This document shows positions 1 through 7,879 of a stretch of DNA of 64,000 nucleotides, piece by piece; positions within the stretch are counted from its first letter, which is position 1, and every line of letters starts with the position of its first letter. The translations under genes and the position numbers were made by a program. The notes below the pieces were generated by a model that made no database searches, was not told where the DNA came from, and saw only the letters and a program-made list of their open reading frames with translations. The stretch is from JACVRM01 sp963809765 (lineage in GTDB: Bacteria; Actinomycetota; Thermoleophilia; Gaiellales; Gaiellaceae). The stretch covers positions 1,302,001-1,366,000 of the forward strand of contig CAWEKT010000003.1 of assembly GCA_963809765.1 (NCBI GenBank). Direction: 5' to 3'.

Positions 1-1
1 C

Positions 2-64
2 TACGCGCTCGCGATCGCGGGCGGAGTCGCGGTCCTCATCCTCGTCTTCGTAGCGGTTCGGTAG
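2..64 (+). CDS. nuoL: NADH-quinone oxidoreductase subunit L, C-terminal end (partial)
   Basis: Only the last 20 residues are inside the window: a hydrophobic segment ending in VLILVFVAVR followed by TAG. It stops 7 bp before the GTG of nuoM. The assignment rests on position, since the order nuoL-nuoM-nuoN is nearly universal in complex I operons, and on the membrane-helix character of the fragment. The sequence alone would not identify it. Confidence 0.6.
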   Translation, partial: YALAIAGGVAVLILVFVAVR

Positions 65-71
65 GAGCCCG

Positions 72-1754
72 GTGCTGACGACCGCGCTCATCGTCTTCCC
101 CATGGCGGCCGGCCTCTCGATCTGGCTGCTGCCGGTGCCGGGCCGCACGGCGGCCTCGCTCGGCCTGCTCGCGGCCCTGGTCGAGGTCGGGCTCTGGGTG
201 CAGGCGCTCCAGCAGTTCGAGTTCGGCCAGGCGGGCGTCCAGCTCGACCAGCACGCCGAGTGGTCGACCGACCTCGGCAGCGCCTACCACGTCGGCATGT
301 TCGGGTTCTCGCTCTGGCTCGTCGGCGCCACGGTCGTCGTCGGCGCGGCGGCGATCGCCTACGGCGCCTGGGTCGGGCGCGAGCGGCCGCGCGCCTACTT
401 CGGCCTGTCGCTGCTCCTGACCGGGTCGATCGTGGGCGTCTTCACCGCCCAGGACCTGATCCTCTTCTACGTCTTCTTCGAGGCGATGCTGATCCCGCTT
501 TACGTGCTCGTCGGCGTGTGGGGCGGCCCGGGGCGGCTCGGCGCGACGATCAAGTTCGTCATCTACACGGTCGCCGGCTCGCTGCTGATGCTCGCCTCGA
601 TCATCGCGCTCGGCCTGACCGAGGGCACGTTCGACCTGACCGCAGGCCTGCAGAGCTCGAACGAGTGGATCTTCCTCGGCTTCGTCGCCGCGTTCGCGGT
701 CAAGGCGCCGCTCTTCCCGTTCCACGGCTGGCTGCCGGACGCGTACCGCGAGGCGCCGGCCGAGGTCTCGGCGGTGCTGTCGGGGATCGTGTCGAAGGCG
801 GCCGCCTACGGCTTCATCCGGATCGCGCTGCCGATCTTCCCCGAGCCGGTCGACGACCTGCAGTGGCTGCTCCTGCTGCTCGCCGCGGTCACGCTCGTCT
901 ACGGGTCGCTCGTCGCCTTCCGCGCCCCGGACATCCGCGGCGTCATCGCCTACTCGAGCATGGCGCAGATGGGGCTGATCACCCTCGGCATCTTCGCCGT
1001 CAACGACCCGGGGCTGAACGGCGCCGTCCTGCAGATGGTCAACCACGCGCTCGTCTCCGCCTCGCTCTTCCTGCTGGCCGGCGCGGTCGAGCGGCGCACC
1101 TCGACCGGCGACTTCGCGCTGCTCGGCGGCATGGCCAGGGGCCGCCCGGCGCTCGCGACCGTGCTGATGACCACAGGCGTGATCGCTCTCGCCGTGCCTG
1201 GCGCGACCACCTTCGCCGGCGAGTTCCTGATCCTGCTCGGCGTCTACGACGCGGGCTGGGGCTGGGCTGTCGTCGGGGCGGGCGCGATCGTGCTCGCGGC
1301 GATGTACATGCTGCGCCTGATCTCCGCCGTGCTCCACCGAGAGCAGGGCAGCGCCGTTCCCGAACAGGCGCTCGACCTGCGGCCGGGCGAGCTCGCGATC
1401 GTGGTGCCGCTCGTGGCATGCCTGCTGGCGCTGTCGGTCTGGCCCGCGGCGATCACGGAGCGCTCATTCGCCGGTGAGAGTGCCGCCGCCACGCTCGGGA
1501 CGGAGTTCTTCGGCGAGGCTGCAGCGCTTCGTGGCTCGGCGCCACAGAGTGCGGCGGGGTGGACGGCGTATCCGACGCTCCCCGAGGAGTGCAGTGTCGA
1601 CGCTCGGCGGGAACTCGAGGAGGCGTTGGGGCAGCTAGGTCGTCGGGCGGTCGGGGCAACCATCACGTGCGAGGGCGGTGAGGGCCAGGTCGTGATCCAG
1701 GTGCACGGGGAGGCAGACGACCCGGTGATCCTCGAATTCGGGAGCGAAGGTTGA
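72..1754 (+). CDS. nuoM: NADH-quinone oxidoreductase subunit M with long C-terminal tail
   Basis: Proton-pumping antiporter-like subunit of complex I in the cytoplasmic membrane. The protein (560 aa) is mostly transmembrane helices and shows the expected charged residues inside helices: the Glu in FYVFFEAMLIPLY (near residue 140) and the Lys in VKAPLFPFHGWLPDA (near residue 215). It starts at GTG 72, just after nuoL. After the last helix (about residue 465) there is a hydrophilic tail of roughly 95 residues, containing two Cys, that is not usual in NuoM, which normally ends shortly after the last helix. The stop overlaps the nuoN start (TTGA), so the two are translationally coupled. Confidence 0.93.
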   Translation: MLTTALIVFPMAAGLSIWLLPVPGRTAASLGLLAALVEVGLWVQALQQFEFGQAGVQLDQHAEWSTDLGSAYHVGMFGFSLWLVGATVVVGAAAIAYGAWVGRERPRAYFGLSLLLTGSIVGVFTAQDLILFYVFFEAMLIPLYVLVGVWGGPGRLGATIKFVIYTVAGSLLMLASIIALGLTEGTFDLTAGLQSSNEWIFLGFVAAFAVKAPLFPFHGWLPDAYREAPAEVSAVLSGIVSKAAAYGFIRIALPIFPEPVDDLQWLLLLLAAVTLVYGSLVAFRAPDIRGVIAYSSMAQMGLITLGIFAVNDPGLNGAVLQMVNHALVSASLFLLAGAVERRTSTGDFALLGGMARGRPALATVLMTTGVIALAVPGATTFAGEFLILLGVYDAGWGWAVVGAGAIVLAAMYMLRLISAVLHREQGSAVPEQALDLRPGELAIVVPLVACLLALSVWPAAITERSFAGESAAATLGTEFFGEAAALRGSAPQSAAGWTAYPTLPEECSVDARRELEEALGQLGRRAVGATITCEGGEGQVVIQVHGEADDPVILEFGSEG

Positions 1755-3226
1755 ACACGCCGACCGTCGACTGGTTCGCCCTCTCGCCCGAGCTGGTGCT
1801 GCTCGGCACCGCCGCGGTCTGCCTGCTCGCCGCCGTGCTCGTCCCGCCGGGCGCGCGCCGGCCGGTCTCGGCCGTCGCCTGCGCCGCCGGCTTCGTGGCT
1901 GCGGGCGTCATGGCCGCCCTCGTCTTCGCCGACAGCGAGGCGCCCGAGGGCATCGTCGCCAACGCGGCCAGCCGCGACCAGCTTGCCGCCTTCGCGCAGG
2001 TGCTGATCGCCGGCTGCGGGCTGCTCGCCGTCGGCGTCTCGACCGGCCAGCGGCTGCGCGCAAGCCGGGTCGGCGAGTACTACGCGCTGCTCGCGACCGC
2101 GGCCGCCGGCATGGCCTTCCTGGTCGCGGCCAACGACCTGATGACGCTCTTCCTCGGGCTCGAGTGGTTCTCGATCTCCCTCTACGTGCTCTGCGCCCTC
2201 GATCTCGAGCGTGAGGAGTCCCTCGAGGCCGGCCTCAAGTACCTGATCGTCGGCAGCTTCGGCTCGGCGGTGCTCCTGTTCGGATCGGCGCTCGTCTACG
2301 GCGCCACCGGCGAGCTCGCCTTCGACGCGATCGCGGCCGCCACGGCCGAGAACGGCCTTGCAGGCGACTCGCTGCTCGTCGCAGGCCTGGCGATGATGCT
2401 CGCCGGCCTCGGCTTCAAGGCGTCGGCGGCGCCGTTCCACATGTGGACGCCCGACGTCTACCAGGGCTCGCCGACCTCGGTCACCGCCTTCATGTCGGCC
2501 GCGACCAAGGTCGCAGCCCTCGTGCTGACGCTGCGCGTCCTGACGGTCGCCTTCCCCGAGCTCGACGAGCTCTGGACGATCGCCGTGGCGGTGATCGCGT
2601 GCATCTCGCTGGCCGTCGGCAACCTGGCCGCGCTCGTGCAGTCCGACGTCAAGCGGCTGCTCGCCTACTCGTCGGTCTCGCATGCCGGCTTCATGCTGAT
2701 CGCCATCGCCGCGAACAACGAGCTCGGCCGCCGCGCGCTCCTCTACTACCTGATCCCCTACAGCGTGATGTCGATCGGCTCGTTCGCGATCGTTCTGGCC
2801 CGCGAGCGCGAGCTGAACCGGGCGGTGTCGCTGGACGACCTGGCGGGGCTCGGCTGGGAACGTCCACTGCTCGGCCTCTCCCTGACGACCTTCATGCTCG
2901 GCTTCGCCGGGCTGCCCCTGACCGGCGGCTTCTTCGGGAAGCTCTACGTGTTCGCGGCCGCCTACGAGGCCGGCTGGTGGTGGCTGATGCTCGCCGGCAT
3001 CGTCGCGACGGTTATCAGCCTCTACTACTACCTCGCCGTGATCCGAGCGGTGTACATGCGCAGCGGCGCCGAGCTGCAGTTCGCCGCGGCGGGCGGGTCG
3101 CCGCCGCGCCTGTTCGCGCTCGACGCCGCGGTCGTCGCGTGCGTCGCCGTCGCCGTCACCACGTTCTTCGCCGTGCAGCCCTTCATCGACCTGGCCCAAG
3201 ACGCGGCCGCGTCGCTGCCGCTCTGA
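1751..3226 (+). CDS. nuoN: NADH-quinone oxidoreductase subunit N
   Basis: Membrane subunit of complex I, 491 aa, a normal length. It carries the conserved Glu in LFLGLEWFSISLYVL and the helix-7 motif ASAAPFHMWTPDVYQGSP, followed by the Lys of SDVKRLLAYSS, all typical of NuoN. The TTG start at 1751 overlaps the nuoM stop. It is the last nuo gene; the next gene, a flavin oxidoreductase, begins at its stop codon (CTGA overlap), suggesting the same transcript. Confidence 0.95.
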   Translation: MNTPTVDWFALSPELVLLGTAAVCLLAAVLVPPGARRPVSAVACAAGFVAAGVMAALVFADSEAPEGIVANAASRDQLAAFAQVLIAGCGLLAVGVSTGQRLRASRVGEYYALLATAAAGMAFLVAANDLMTLFLGLEWFSISLYVLCALDLEREESLEAGLKYLIVGSFGSAVLLFGSALVYGATGELAFDAIAAATAENGLAGDSLLVAGLAMMLAGLGFKASAAPFHMWTPDVYQGSPTSVTAFMSAATKVAALVLTLRVLTVAFPELDELWTIAVAVIACISLAVGNLAALVQSDVKRLLAYSSVSHAGFMLIAIAANNELGRRALLYYLIPYSVMSIGSFAIVLARERELNRAVSLDDLAGLGWERPLLGLSLTTFMLGFAGLPLTGGFFGKLYVFAAAYEAGWWWLMLAGIVATVISLYYYLAVIRAVYMRSGAELQFAAAGGSPPRLFALDAAVVACVAVAVTTFFAVQPFIDLAQDAAASLPL

Positions 3227-4560
3227 GCGGCGTCGTCGTCCTCGGCGGCGGCTCCGCCGCGCTCGCGTTCGTCGGCAGCTTCCGCCGCCACGAGCCGGAG
3301 ACGCCGATCACGCTGGTCGAGCGAGAGCTGGTCGGCGGGGAGTGCAGCTACTGGGCGTGCATGCCGGCCAAGGCGCTGCTGCGGCCGCCGGAGGCGCTGG
3401 CGGCCGCGAAGCGCGTGCCGGGAGCCGGGCCTGGGCGGCTGGAACCGGACGACCTGCTCCGCCACCGCGACGAGGCGGTCGACCACTGGGACGACGCCCG
3501 CAAGACCGAGTGGCTCGCCGAGCGCCGGGTCGAACTCGTGCGCGGCACGGGCTCCGTCGCCGCGCCGGGAACGCTCGAGGTGGACGGACGAGAGCTCCCG
3601 TACGAGCGCCTGGTGATCGCCACTGGGTCGGTTCCGGCAATCCCGCCCGTGGAGGGGCTCGAGGCGGCCGACCACTGGACGAGCCGGGAAGCGACCGCGG
3701 TCGATCAGCTGCCGGCCAGCCTGATCGTCCTCGGCGGCGGCCCGGTCGGGTGCGAGCTCGCCCAGTTCTTTGCCAGGGCCGGCTCGAAGGTGACGCTGGT
3801 CGAGCCCGAGGAGCGGCTGCTCGGCGACGCCGACCCGGAAGCCGGCGAGCTGATCCGGTCGGCGCTCGAGGTCGACGGAGTCGACGTCCGCACGGGCGCG
3901 ACACCGGCCCGTGCGGCCACCGGACGCGTGACCCTCGAGAGCGGCGAGGAGCTCGAGGCCGAGCGGCTGCTCGTCGCCGCGGGCCGCCGGCCGAACACCG
4001 CCGGCCTCGGACTCGACCGGCTCAGCGTGTCACTGAAAGATGACTCGGTCGTCGTGGACGAACGGCTTCGCGCCGCGGACGGGGTCTGGGCGGTCGGCGA
4101 CGTGACGGGCGTCGCCATGTTCACCCACGCCGGCAAGTACCAGGCCCGCGTGGCGGCGGCCGACGCGGCCGGCCTGCCCGCCCGCGCGGACTACCGGGCG
4201 ATCCCGGCCGTCACGTTCACCGACCCCCAGGTGGCGACGGTCGGCGCGACCGAGGGAGGGGACGGGGTCATCGTCGCCCGCCGTGCGATCGAAGCGATGG
4301 CGCGCACATCCACGTACGAGCGGCCCAAGCGGCAGGGCTACCTCAAGCTGTACGCCGACGCCGAGCGCCGCTGCCTCGTCGGCGCGAGCGCGGTCGGCCC
4401 GGAGGTCGGCGAGTGGCTCGGCCAGGCCACGCTCGCGATCCGCGCCGAGGTGCCGCTCGAGCTGCTGGTCGAGACGATCCAGCCCTACCCGACCTTCTCC
4501 GAGGCGATCTTCTTCGCCGCCCGGGAGCTCGTCGGCCAGCTCTCGCGCGGCGCGCGATAA
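3223..4560 (+). CDS. FAD-dependent pyridine nucleotide-disulfide oxidoreductase
   Basis: Flavoprotein of the lipoamide dehydrogenase/mercuric reductase fold, about 445 aa. Seen: the FAD-binding GGGSAA (residues 8-13), redox pair Cys41 and Cys46 in GGECSYWACMPAK, NAD(P)-binding GGGPVGCELAQ near residue 170, and VGDVTG near residue 290. The C-terminal dimerisation motif reads QPYPTFSEA where lipoamide dehydrogenase has a His before Pro-Thr, so the usual acid-base His is absent and it is probably not a lipoamide dehydrogenase. No ATG, GTG or TTG precedes the FAD motif in frame; the only sensible start is CTG 3223, overlapping the nuoN stop. Its coupling to nuo suggests a role in electron transfer; the substrate is unknown. 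Confidence 0.85.
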   Translation: MSGVVVLGGGSAALAFVGSFRRHEPETPITLVERELVGGECSYWACMPAKALLRPPEALAAAKRVPGAGPGRLEPDDLLRHRDEAVDHWDDARKTEWLAERRVELVRGTGSVAAPGTLEVDGRELPYERLVIATGSVPAIPPVEGLEAADHWTSREATAVDQLPASLIVLGGGPVGCELAQFFARAGSKVTLVEPEERLLGDADPEAGELIRSALEVDGVDVRTGATPARAATGRVTLESGEELEAERLLVAAGRRPNTAGLGLDRLSVSLKDDSVVVDERLRAADGVWAVGDVTGVAMFTHAGKYQARVAAADAAGLPARADYRAIPAVTFTDPQVATVGATEGGDGVIVARRAIEAMARTSTYERPKRQGYLKLYADAERRCLVGASAVGPEVGEWLGQATLAIRAEVPLELLVETIQPYPTFSEAIFFAARELVGQLSRGAR

Positions 4561-4590
4561 CCTCACGCTCGTTCCCGAGGAGGAGGGCAA

Positions 4591-5313
4591 GTGACTGACC
4601 TCACCGTGACCTGGCTCGGCCACGCGGCGTTCCGGTTCGACACCCCAGGCGGCAAGCGCGTGTACCTGGATCCCTGGCTGACCAATCCCAAGTGCCCCGA
4701 CGGCGAGAAGGCGCCCGATCGCTGCGACCTGATCGCGATCACCCACGGGCACGACGACCACGTGGGCTCGACCGTCGAGCTGTGCAAGAAGTTCGACTGC
4801 CCCGTGATCGCCCCCGTGGAGCTGCGGGACTGGCTCTGGATCAAGTACGACCTCAAGGGCGAAGGGCAGGACCCGAACAAGGGCGGCACCGTCGAGTGGG
4901 AGGGCATCAAGATCACGCTCACCGACGCCAACCACTCGTCCAGCCTGAGCGGCGACGAGGGCCAGCCGGCCGTCTACACCGGGGAGCCCGTCGGCCTCGT
5001 CTTCGAGTTCGAGAACGGGCAGAAGGTCTACGCCGCGGGCGACACCAACGTCTTCGGCGACATGCAGCTGATCGCACGGCTCTACCAGCCCGAGGTGGCG
5101 ATCCTGCCCATCGGCGGCCACTACACGATGGGCCCGAACGAGGCTGCGGTCGCGCTCGAGTTCCTGGGCGTCCAGGCGTGCATCCCGTGCCACTACGGCA
5201 CCTTCCCGATCCTGGCGGGAACGCCCGACGAGCTCCGGCAGCTGACCGACGTCGACGTGCTTGCGGTCGCGCCCGGCGAGACGATCAGCGTGCCGTCGCG
5301 CGTCGCCGCGTGA
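4591..5313 (+). CDS. UPF0173 metal-dependent hydrolase (metallo-beta-lactamase fold)
   Basis: A 240-aa protein with the metal-binding signature THGHDDH (residues 51-57), preceded by WLGHAAFRF and YLDPWLTNP, and a later AAGDTNVF. These mark the UPF0173 branch of the metallo-beta-lactamase superfamily (YtkL/UlaG-like), predicted cytosolic hydrolases of unknown substrate. The GTG start at 4591 has a strong ribosome binding site (GAGGAGGG) six bases upstream. It follows the oxidoreductase by 30 bp and is probably co-transcribed. Confidence 0.88.
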   Translation: MTDLTVTWLGHAAFRFDTPGGKRVYLDPWLTNPKCPDGEKAPDRCDLIAITHGHDDHVGSTVELCKKFDCPVIAPVELRDWLWIKYDLKGEGQDPNKGGTVEWEGIKITLTDANHSSSLSGDEGQPAVYTGEPVGLVFEFENGQKVYAAGDTNVFGDMQLIARLYQPEVAILPIGGHYTMGPNEAAVALEFLGVQACIPCHYGTFPILAGTPDELRQLTDVDVLAVAPGETISVPSRVAA

Positions 5314-5320
5314 GGGACGC

Positions 5321-5593
5321 GTGAGAGAGCGCTGGTTCGGCGCAACCGGCCGTCGCGTGCCGGCGATCGCGGTCGAGGGCACCCTCGACCTTGCCGGCGC
5401 GCTCGTGCTGGACGCCCCGGACGACGCCACGCTGCGCGACGCGCACGCGCGCGGCACGCCGGTGGCGGTGCGCGCGGACTCGCCGGCGGACATCAAGGCT
5501 GCGCTCGCGCACCCTGAGGTGGCGACCGTCCTCGTCCCGCCCGGCCGGGACGACCTGCTCGCCCTCGACCTGACGGAGCTGACGTATGGCTGA
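5321..5593 (+). CDS. hypothetical protein, 90 aa
   Basis: I do not recognise this protein. It starts at GTG 5321, 7 bp after the UPF0173 gene, and its stop overlaps the ATG of the cupin gene by 8 bp, so it is embedded in an operon, which supports its reality. The sequence is soluble, beginning RERWFGATGRRVPAIAVEG, rich in Asp and Ala, with no membrane segment or Cys. No function is claimed. Confidence 0.65.
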   Translation: MRERWFGATGRRVPAIAVEGTLDLAGALVLDAPDDATLRDAHARGTPVAVRADSPADIKAALAHPEVATVLVPPGRDDLLALDLTELTYG

Positions 5594-6245
5594 GCCCGAG
5601 CGCGGCTGGACGGCCGTCCACCTCGACGAGCTCGAGCGGGTGCCCGTCGAGGGCGCGGGCATCGTCTGGCGGCCGATCCGGCGGCGGCTCGGCATCCGCG
5701 CCTTCGGGATGAACGCATACAGCGCCGATGCCGGCGAGCACGTGGTCGAAGAGCACACGGAGTCGCTCCACGGGCACGAGGAGGTCTACGTCGTCGTCAG
5801 AGGGCGAGCACTTTTCACCCTCGGCGACGAGAAGGTCGACGCCCCCGCGGGGACGCTCGTGCACCTCGGCGACCCTGCGGTACGGCGCGAGGCGGTCGCC
5901 GAGGAGGACGGGACGATGGTGCTCGCGGTCGGCGCCAAGCCGGGCGTGACCTTCGAGCCGTCGACGTGGGAGTGGTCGTTCGCGGCAGCGCCCCAGCGCA
6001 CTGCCGGCGACTACGAGGGCGCCCTGAACCTGCTGCGCGAGGGGCTCGCCGAACGACCTGACGACCCGGCATTGCTCTACGACGTCGCCTGCTACGAGGC
6101 GCTCCTTGGGCAGCGCGACGAGGCGATCGAGCACCTCCGGCGCGCCGCCGCCGGCAACGATCGCATCGCCGGCTGGGCCCGGTCGGATGAGGACTTCGCC
6201 TCGATTCGGGACGATCCCGAGTTCGCGGCAATCGTCGGCGACTAG
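5586..6245 (+). CDS. cupin domain protein with C-terminal TPR-like region
   Basis: A 219-aa protein. Residues about 30-115 form a cupin barrel (HGHEEVYVVVRGRALF, then PAGTLVHLGDP); the metal-binding His/Glu pattern of cupin motif 1 is visible. Residues about 135-195 resemble tetratricopeptide helices (GDYEGALNLLREGLAERPDD, then LLYDVACYEALLGQRDEAI). Cupin-TPR proteins of this kind are common in Thermoleophilia-type genomes but have no assigned substrate. It is the last gene of the rightward run; a repeat-like sequence follows. Confidence 0.8.
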   Translation: MAEPERGWTAVHLDELERVPVEGAGIVWRPIRRRLGIRAFGMNAYSADAGEHVVEEHTESLHGHEEVYVVVRGRALFTLGDEKVDAPAGTLVHLGDPAVRREAVAEEDGTMVLAVGAKPGVTFEPSTWEWSFAAAPQRTAGDYEGALNLLREGLAERPDDPALLYDVACYEALLGQRDEAIEHLRRAAAGNDRIAGWARSDEDFASIRDDPEFAAIVGD

Positions 6246-6247
6246 GA

Positions 6248-6342
6248 GGGCTTGGCGGGACGTCGCTCGGAGGCATGGTCGTTCCAGCGGACAGGAGCGC
6301 AGATAGCGTTGCTACTGCGCGACTGAGGACGAGTCCTCGGGG
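6248..6342. repeat. degenerate copy of a dispersed hairpin element
   Basis: Intergenic sequence that aligns over about 90 bp with the element at 44298-44460: shared blocks GTCGCTCG, ATGGTCGTTCC and CTGCGCGACTGAGGACGA in the same order. It keeps a stem-loop (GCGCAG at 6297 with CTGCGC at 6315) and a perfect 14-bp hairpin GAGGACGAGTCCTC (6324-6337). The right terminal repeat is missing. It lies between two convergent genes, so it could also serve as a terminator. Confidence 0.6.
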
Positions 6343-6357
6343 CGCTCCTTTCCTTGC

Positions 6358-7101
6358 TCAGCTGTCGCCGGGCAGGCGCCGGCCACCGGCCGCGGCGCGC
6401 AAGGCCGGCACCGGGTCGGCGCGCGGCTGCGCAACCAGGAGGACCGCGCCGTGGCCGTCGCCGACGAGGGCACCCACCAGCGCCTCGAGGCCGACCGCAA
6501 GCGCGAACGCCTTGTGCGCGTGCTCGCCGCCGAAGGGGACGAGCTCGTCGGCTGAGGCCGCGCCGCTGAGGACGTCCCCGTAGGTGACGCGCCCCATGGA
6601 GACGTCACTCACCAGCGGGCGGCCGTCCGAGCTCGGCACGGCGATTGCGAGCGGGTTCGTGCCGGTCAGCGGTGGGCCGCCCTCGGGATGCGGCAGCCGG
6701 GCGGGCGAGGTTGCGGTCAGAGCGGCGACGAGGCCGCCCTCGGCCAGTCGGCGCACCCAGTAGCCGAGCACGCCGGTCGGGAAGGTCTGCGCGGCGACGA
6801 CGACGCGGGCCGAGACGGGCGGTGCGGCGAGCTGGGCGTCGCAGACGGCGGCGAGCGTCAGGTAGCCGAGCGCGCCGCGGCCCTCCCAGCGCTCGAAGCC
6901 TTCCTCGGCGATCGTGCGCTCCGGGCGTGCGGCCGGGTCGAGCCCGTCCAGCGTCTCGAGCCAGTCGACCCTGGCGAGGCCGTGGCCGCGCTTGCCACGC
7001 TGCTCGGCGTCGACGAAGTGGTCGGCGAGCACGGCGGCGGGACCGTCCTCGAAGCCGAGGGCCCGGAGCCGGTGGATGACCTCGGTGCGCATTTCCGGCA
7101 A
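6358..7101 (-). CDS. short malate/L-lactate dehydrogenase family (LDH2) oxidoreductase
   Basis: NAD(P)-dependent 2-hydroxyacid oxidoreductase of the LDH2/MDG2 family (not related to classical malate dehydrogenase). Family marks: the N-terminal helical segment with GKRGHGLARVDWL, then GTNPLAIAVPS and SDVSMGRVTYGDV, and a C-terminal HAHKAFALAVGLEALVGAL. At 247 aa it is about 90 residues shorter than usual family members, with the shortening mainly in the middle, so activity is uncertain. The start may be TTG 7101 or ATG 7092. Substrate not predictable. Confidence 0.75.
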   Translation of the reverse strand: MPEMRTEVIHRLRALGFEDGPAAVLADHFVDAEQRGKRGHGLARVDWLETLDGLDPAARPERTIAEEGFERWEGRGALGYLTLAAVCDAQLAAPPVSARVVVAAQTFPTGVLGYWVRRLAEGGLVAALTATSPARLPHPEGGPPLTGTNPLAIAVPSSDGRPLVSDVSMGRVTYGDVLSGAASADELVPFGGEHAHKAFALAVGLEALVGALVGDGHGAVLLVAQPRADPVPALRAAAGGRRLPGDS

Positions 7102-7217
7102 GGAATCACTCGATCGAGCGGTGCCCGCTCACAGAACGCTTACTGCCCGCTTCGCGCCGTCTGACATTCGCTGACGACCTTGACCCGGTAGGGCCGATCT
7201 CGACAAGGAGGAGTCAG

Positions 7218-7824
7218 ATGAAGCGGTTGAAGTTCTTGGTCTGGGGGGTTTCGTTCGGATTGCTGACCGCGAGCATCGCGGTTGCGGCCACAGGAGGTGC
7301 GTCCACCGACACGCCCTCCGCGACCTTCTCGGCCGAGGACAAGCGCGTGCTGACTCGCAGGTGTGAGGGGTCGGACGGGACGTATGCGATCACGCGGGGC
7401 GTATACGTGGGCACGATGACGAGCTCCGACCCGCGTCTGAACGGCCGGCTGAAGATGTCGGTGCACAGCGTCTACAACACCGACGAGAAGGCCGGCTGGA
7501 TGCGAGGCACGATCCACCTGCGGAACGCCGAGAAGGGCACCAAGGCGAGCGCACGCCTGACGGCCGTGAACCACGACGGCACGATCGAGGGGCTGCTGTC
7601 GGGCCAGGGCGGTGCCGCCGCGGGCGCACCTGCTCGCGAACTTCAGCGCCACCTTCGGCGCCGACGGGTTCGCGGACGGAAAGCTCGGCACCGGCGGCTC
7701 CGCGAACCAGTCGCTCTTCTACCGGAGCGGGTGCCGGCGGCCGGACGAGGAGACCTCCGCAAGCGCGGACGAGCGGAAGCGCGAGCGCGGCGAGAAGCCG
7801 AGCCGTCCAGCTCGTACCCCGTAG
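7218..7824 (+). CDS. small secreted protein, one frameshift
   Basis: Begins with a clear signal peptide (MKRLKFLVWGVSFGLL, cleavage near ASIAVAA) preceded by a strong Shine-Dalgarno (AAGGAGGAG). The mature part contains TRRCEGSDGTYAITRGVYVG and RLTAVNHDGTIEGLLSG. After about position 7615 the protein continues in another frame (HLLANFSATFGADGF and QSLFYRSGCRR) to TAG at 7824, about 200 aa in total. Two Cys, one near each end, could form a disulfide in the exported protein. Function unknown; the family was not recognised. Confidence 0.65.
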
Positions 7825-7847
7825 CAGCAAGAGGTTCTCTCCCTCCA

Positions 7848-7874
7848 GGACGGGCGCCCACGTGGCGCCCGTCC
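7848..7874. terminator. bidirectional hairpin terminator
   Basis: Perfect 11-bp inverted repeat GGACGGGCGCC / GGCGCCCGTCC with a 5-nt loop, sitting between the convergent 3' ends of the secreted-protein gene and mrp. No U-tract, as is usual in GC-rich actinobacteria. Confidence 0.75.
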
Positions 7875-7879
7875 GCCGT

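Noticed and set aside
36..3199. Long open frames on the minus strand opposite nuoM and nuoN
   Set aside because: They are Arg/Asp/His-rich without domains, as expected from antisense reading of GC-rich genes; the plus strand encodes recognisable complex I subunits.
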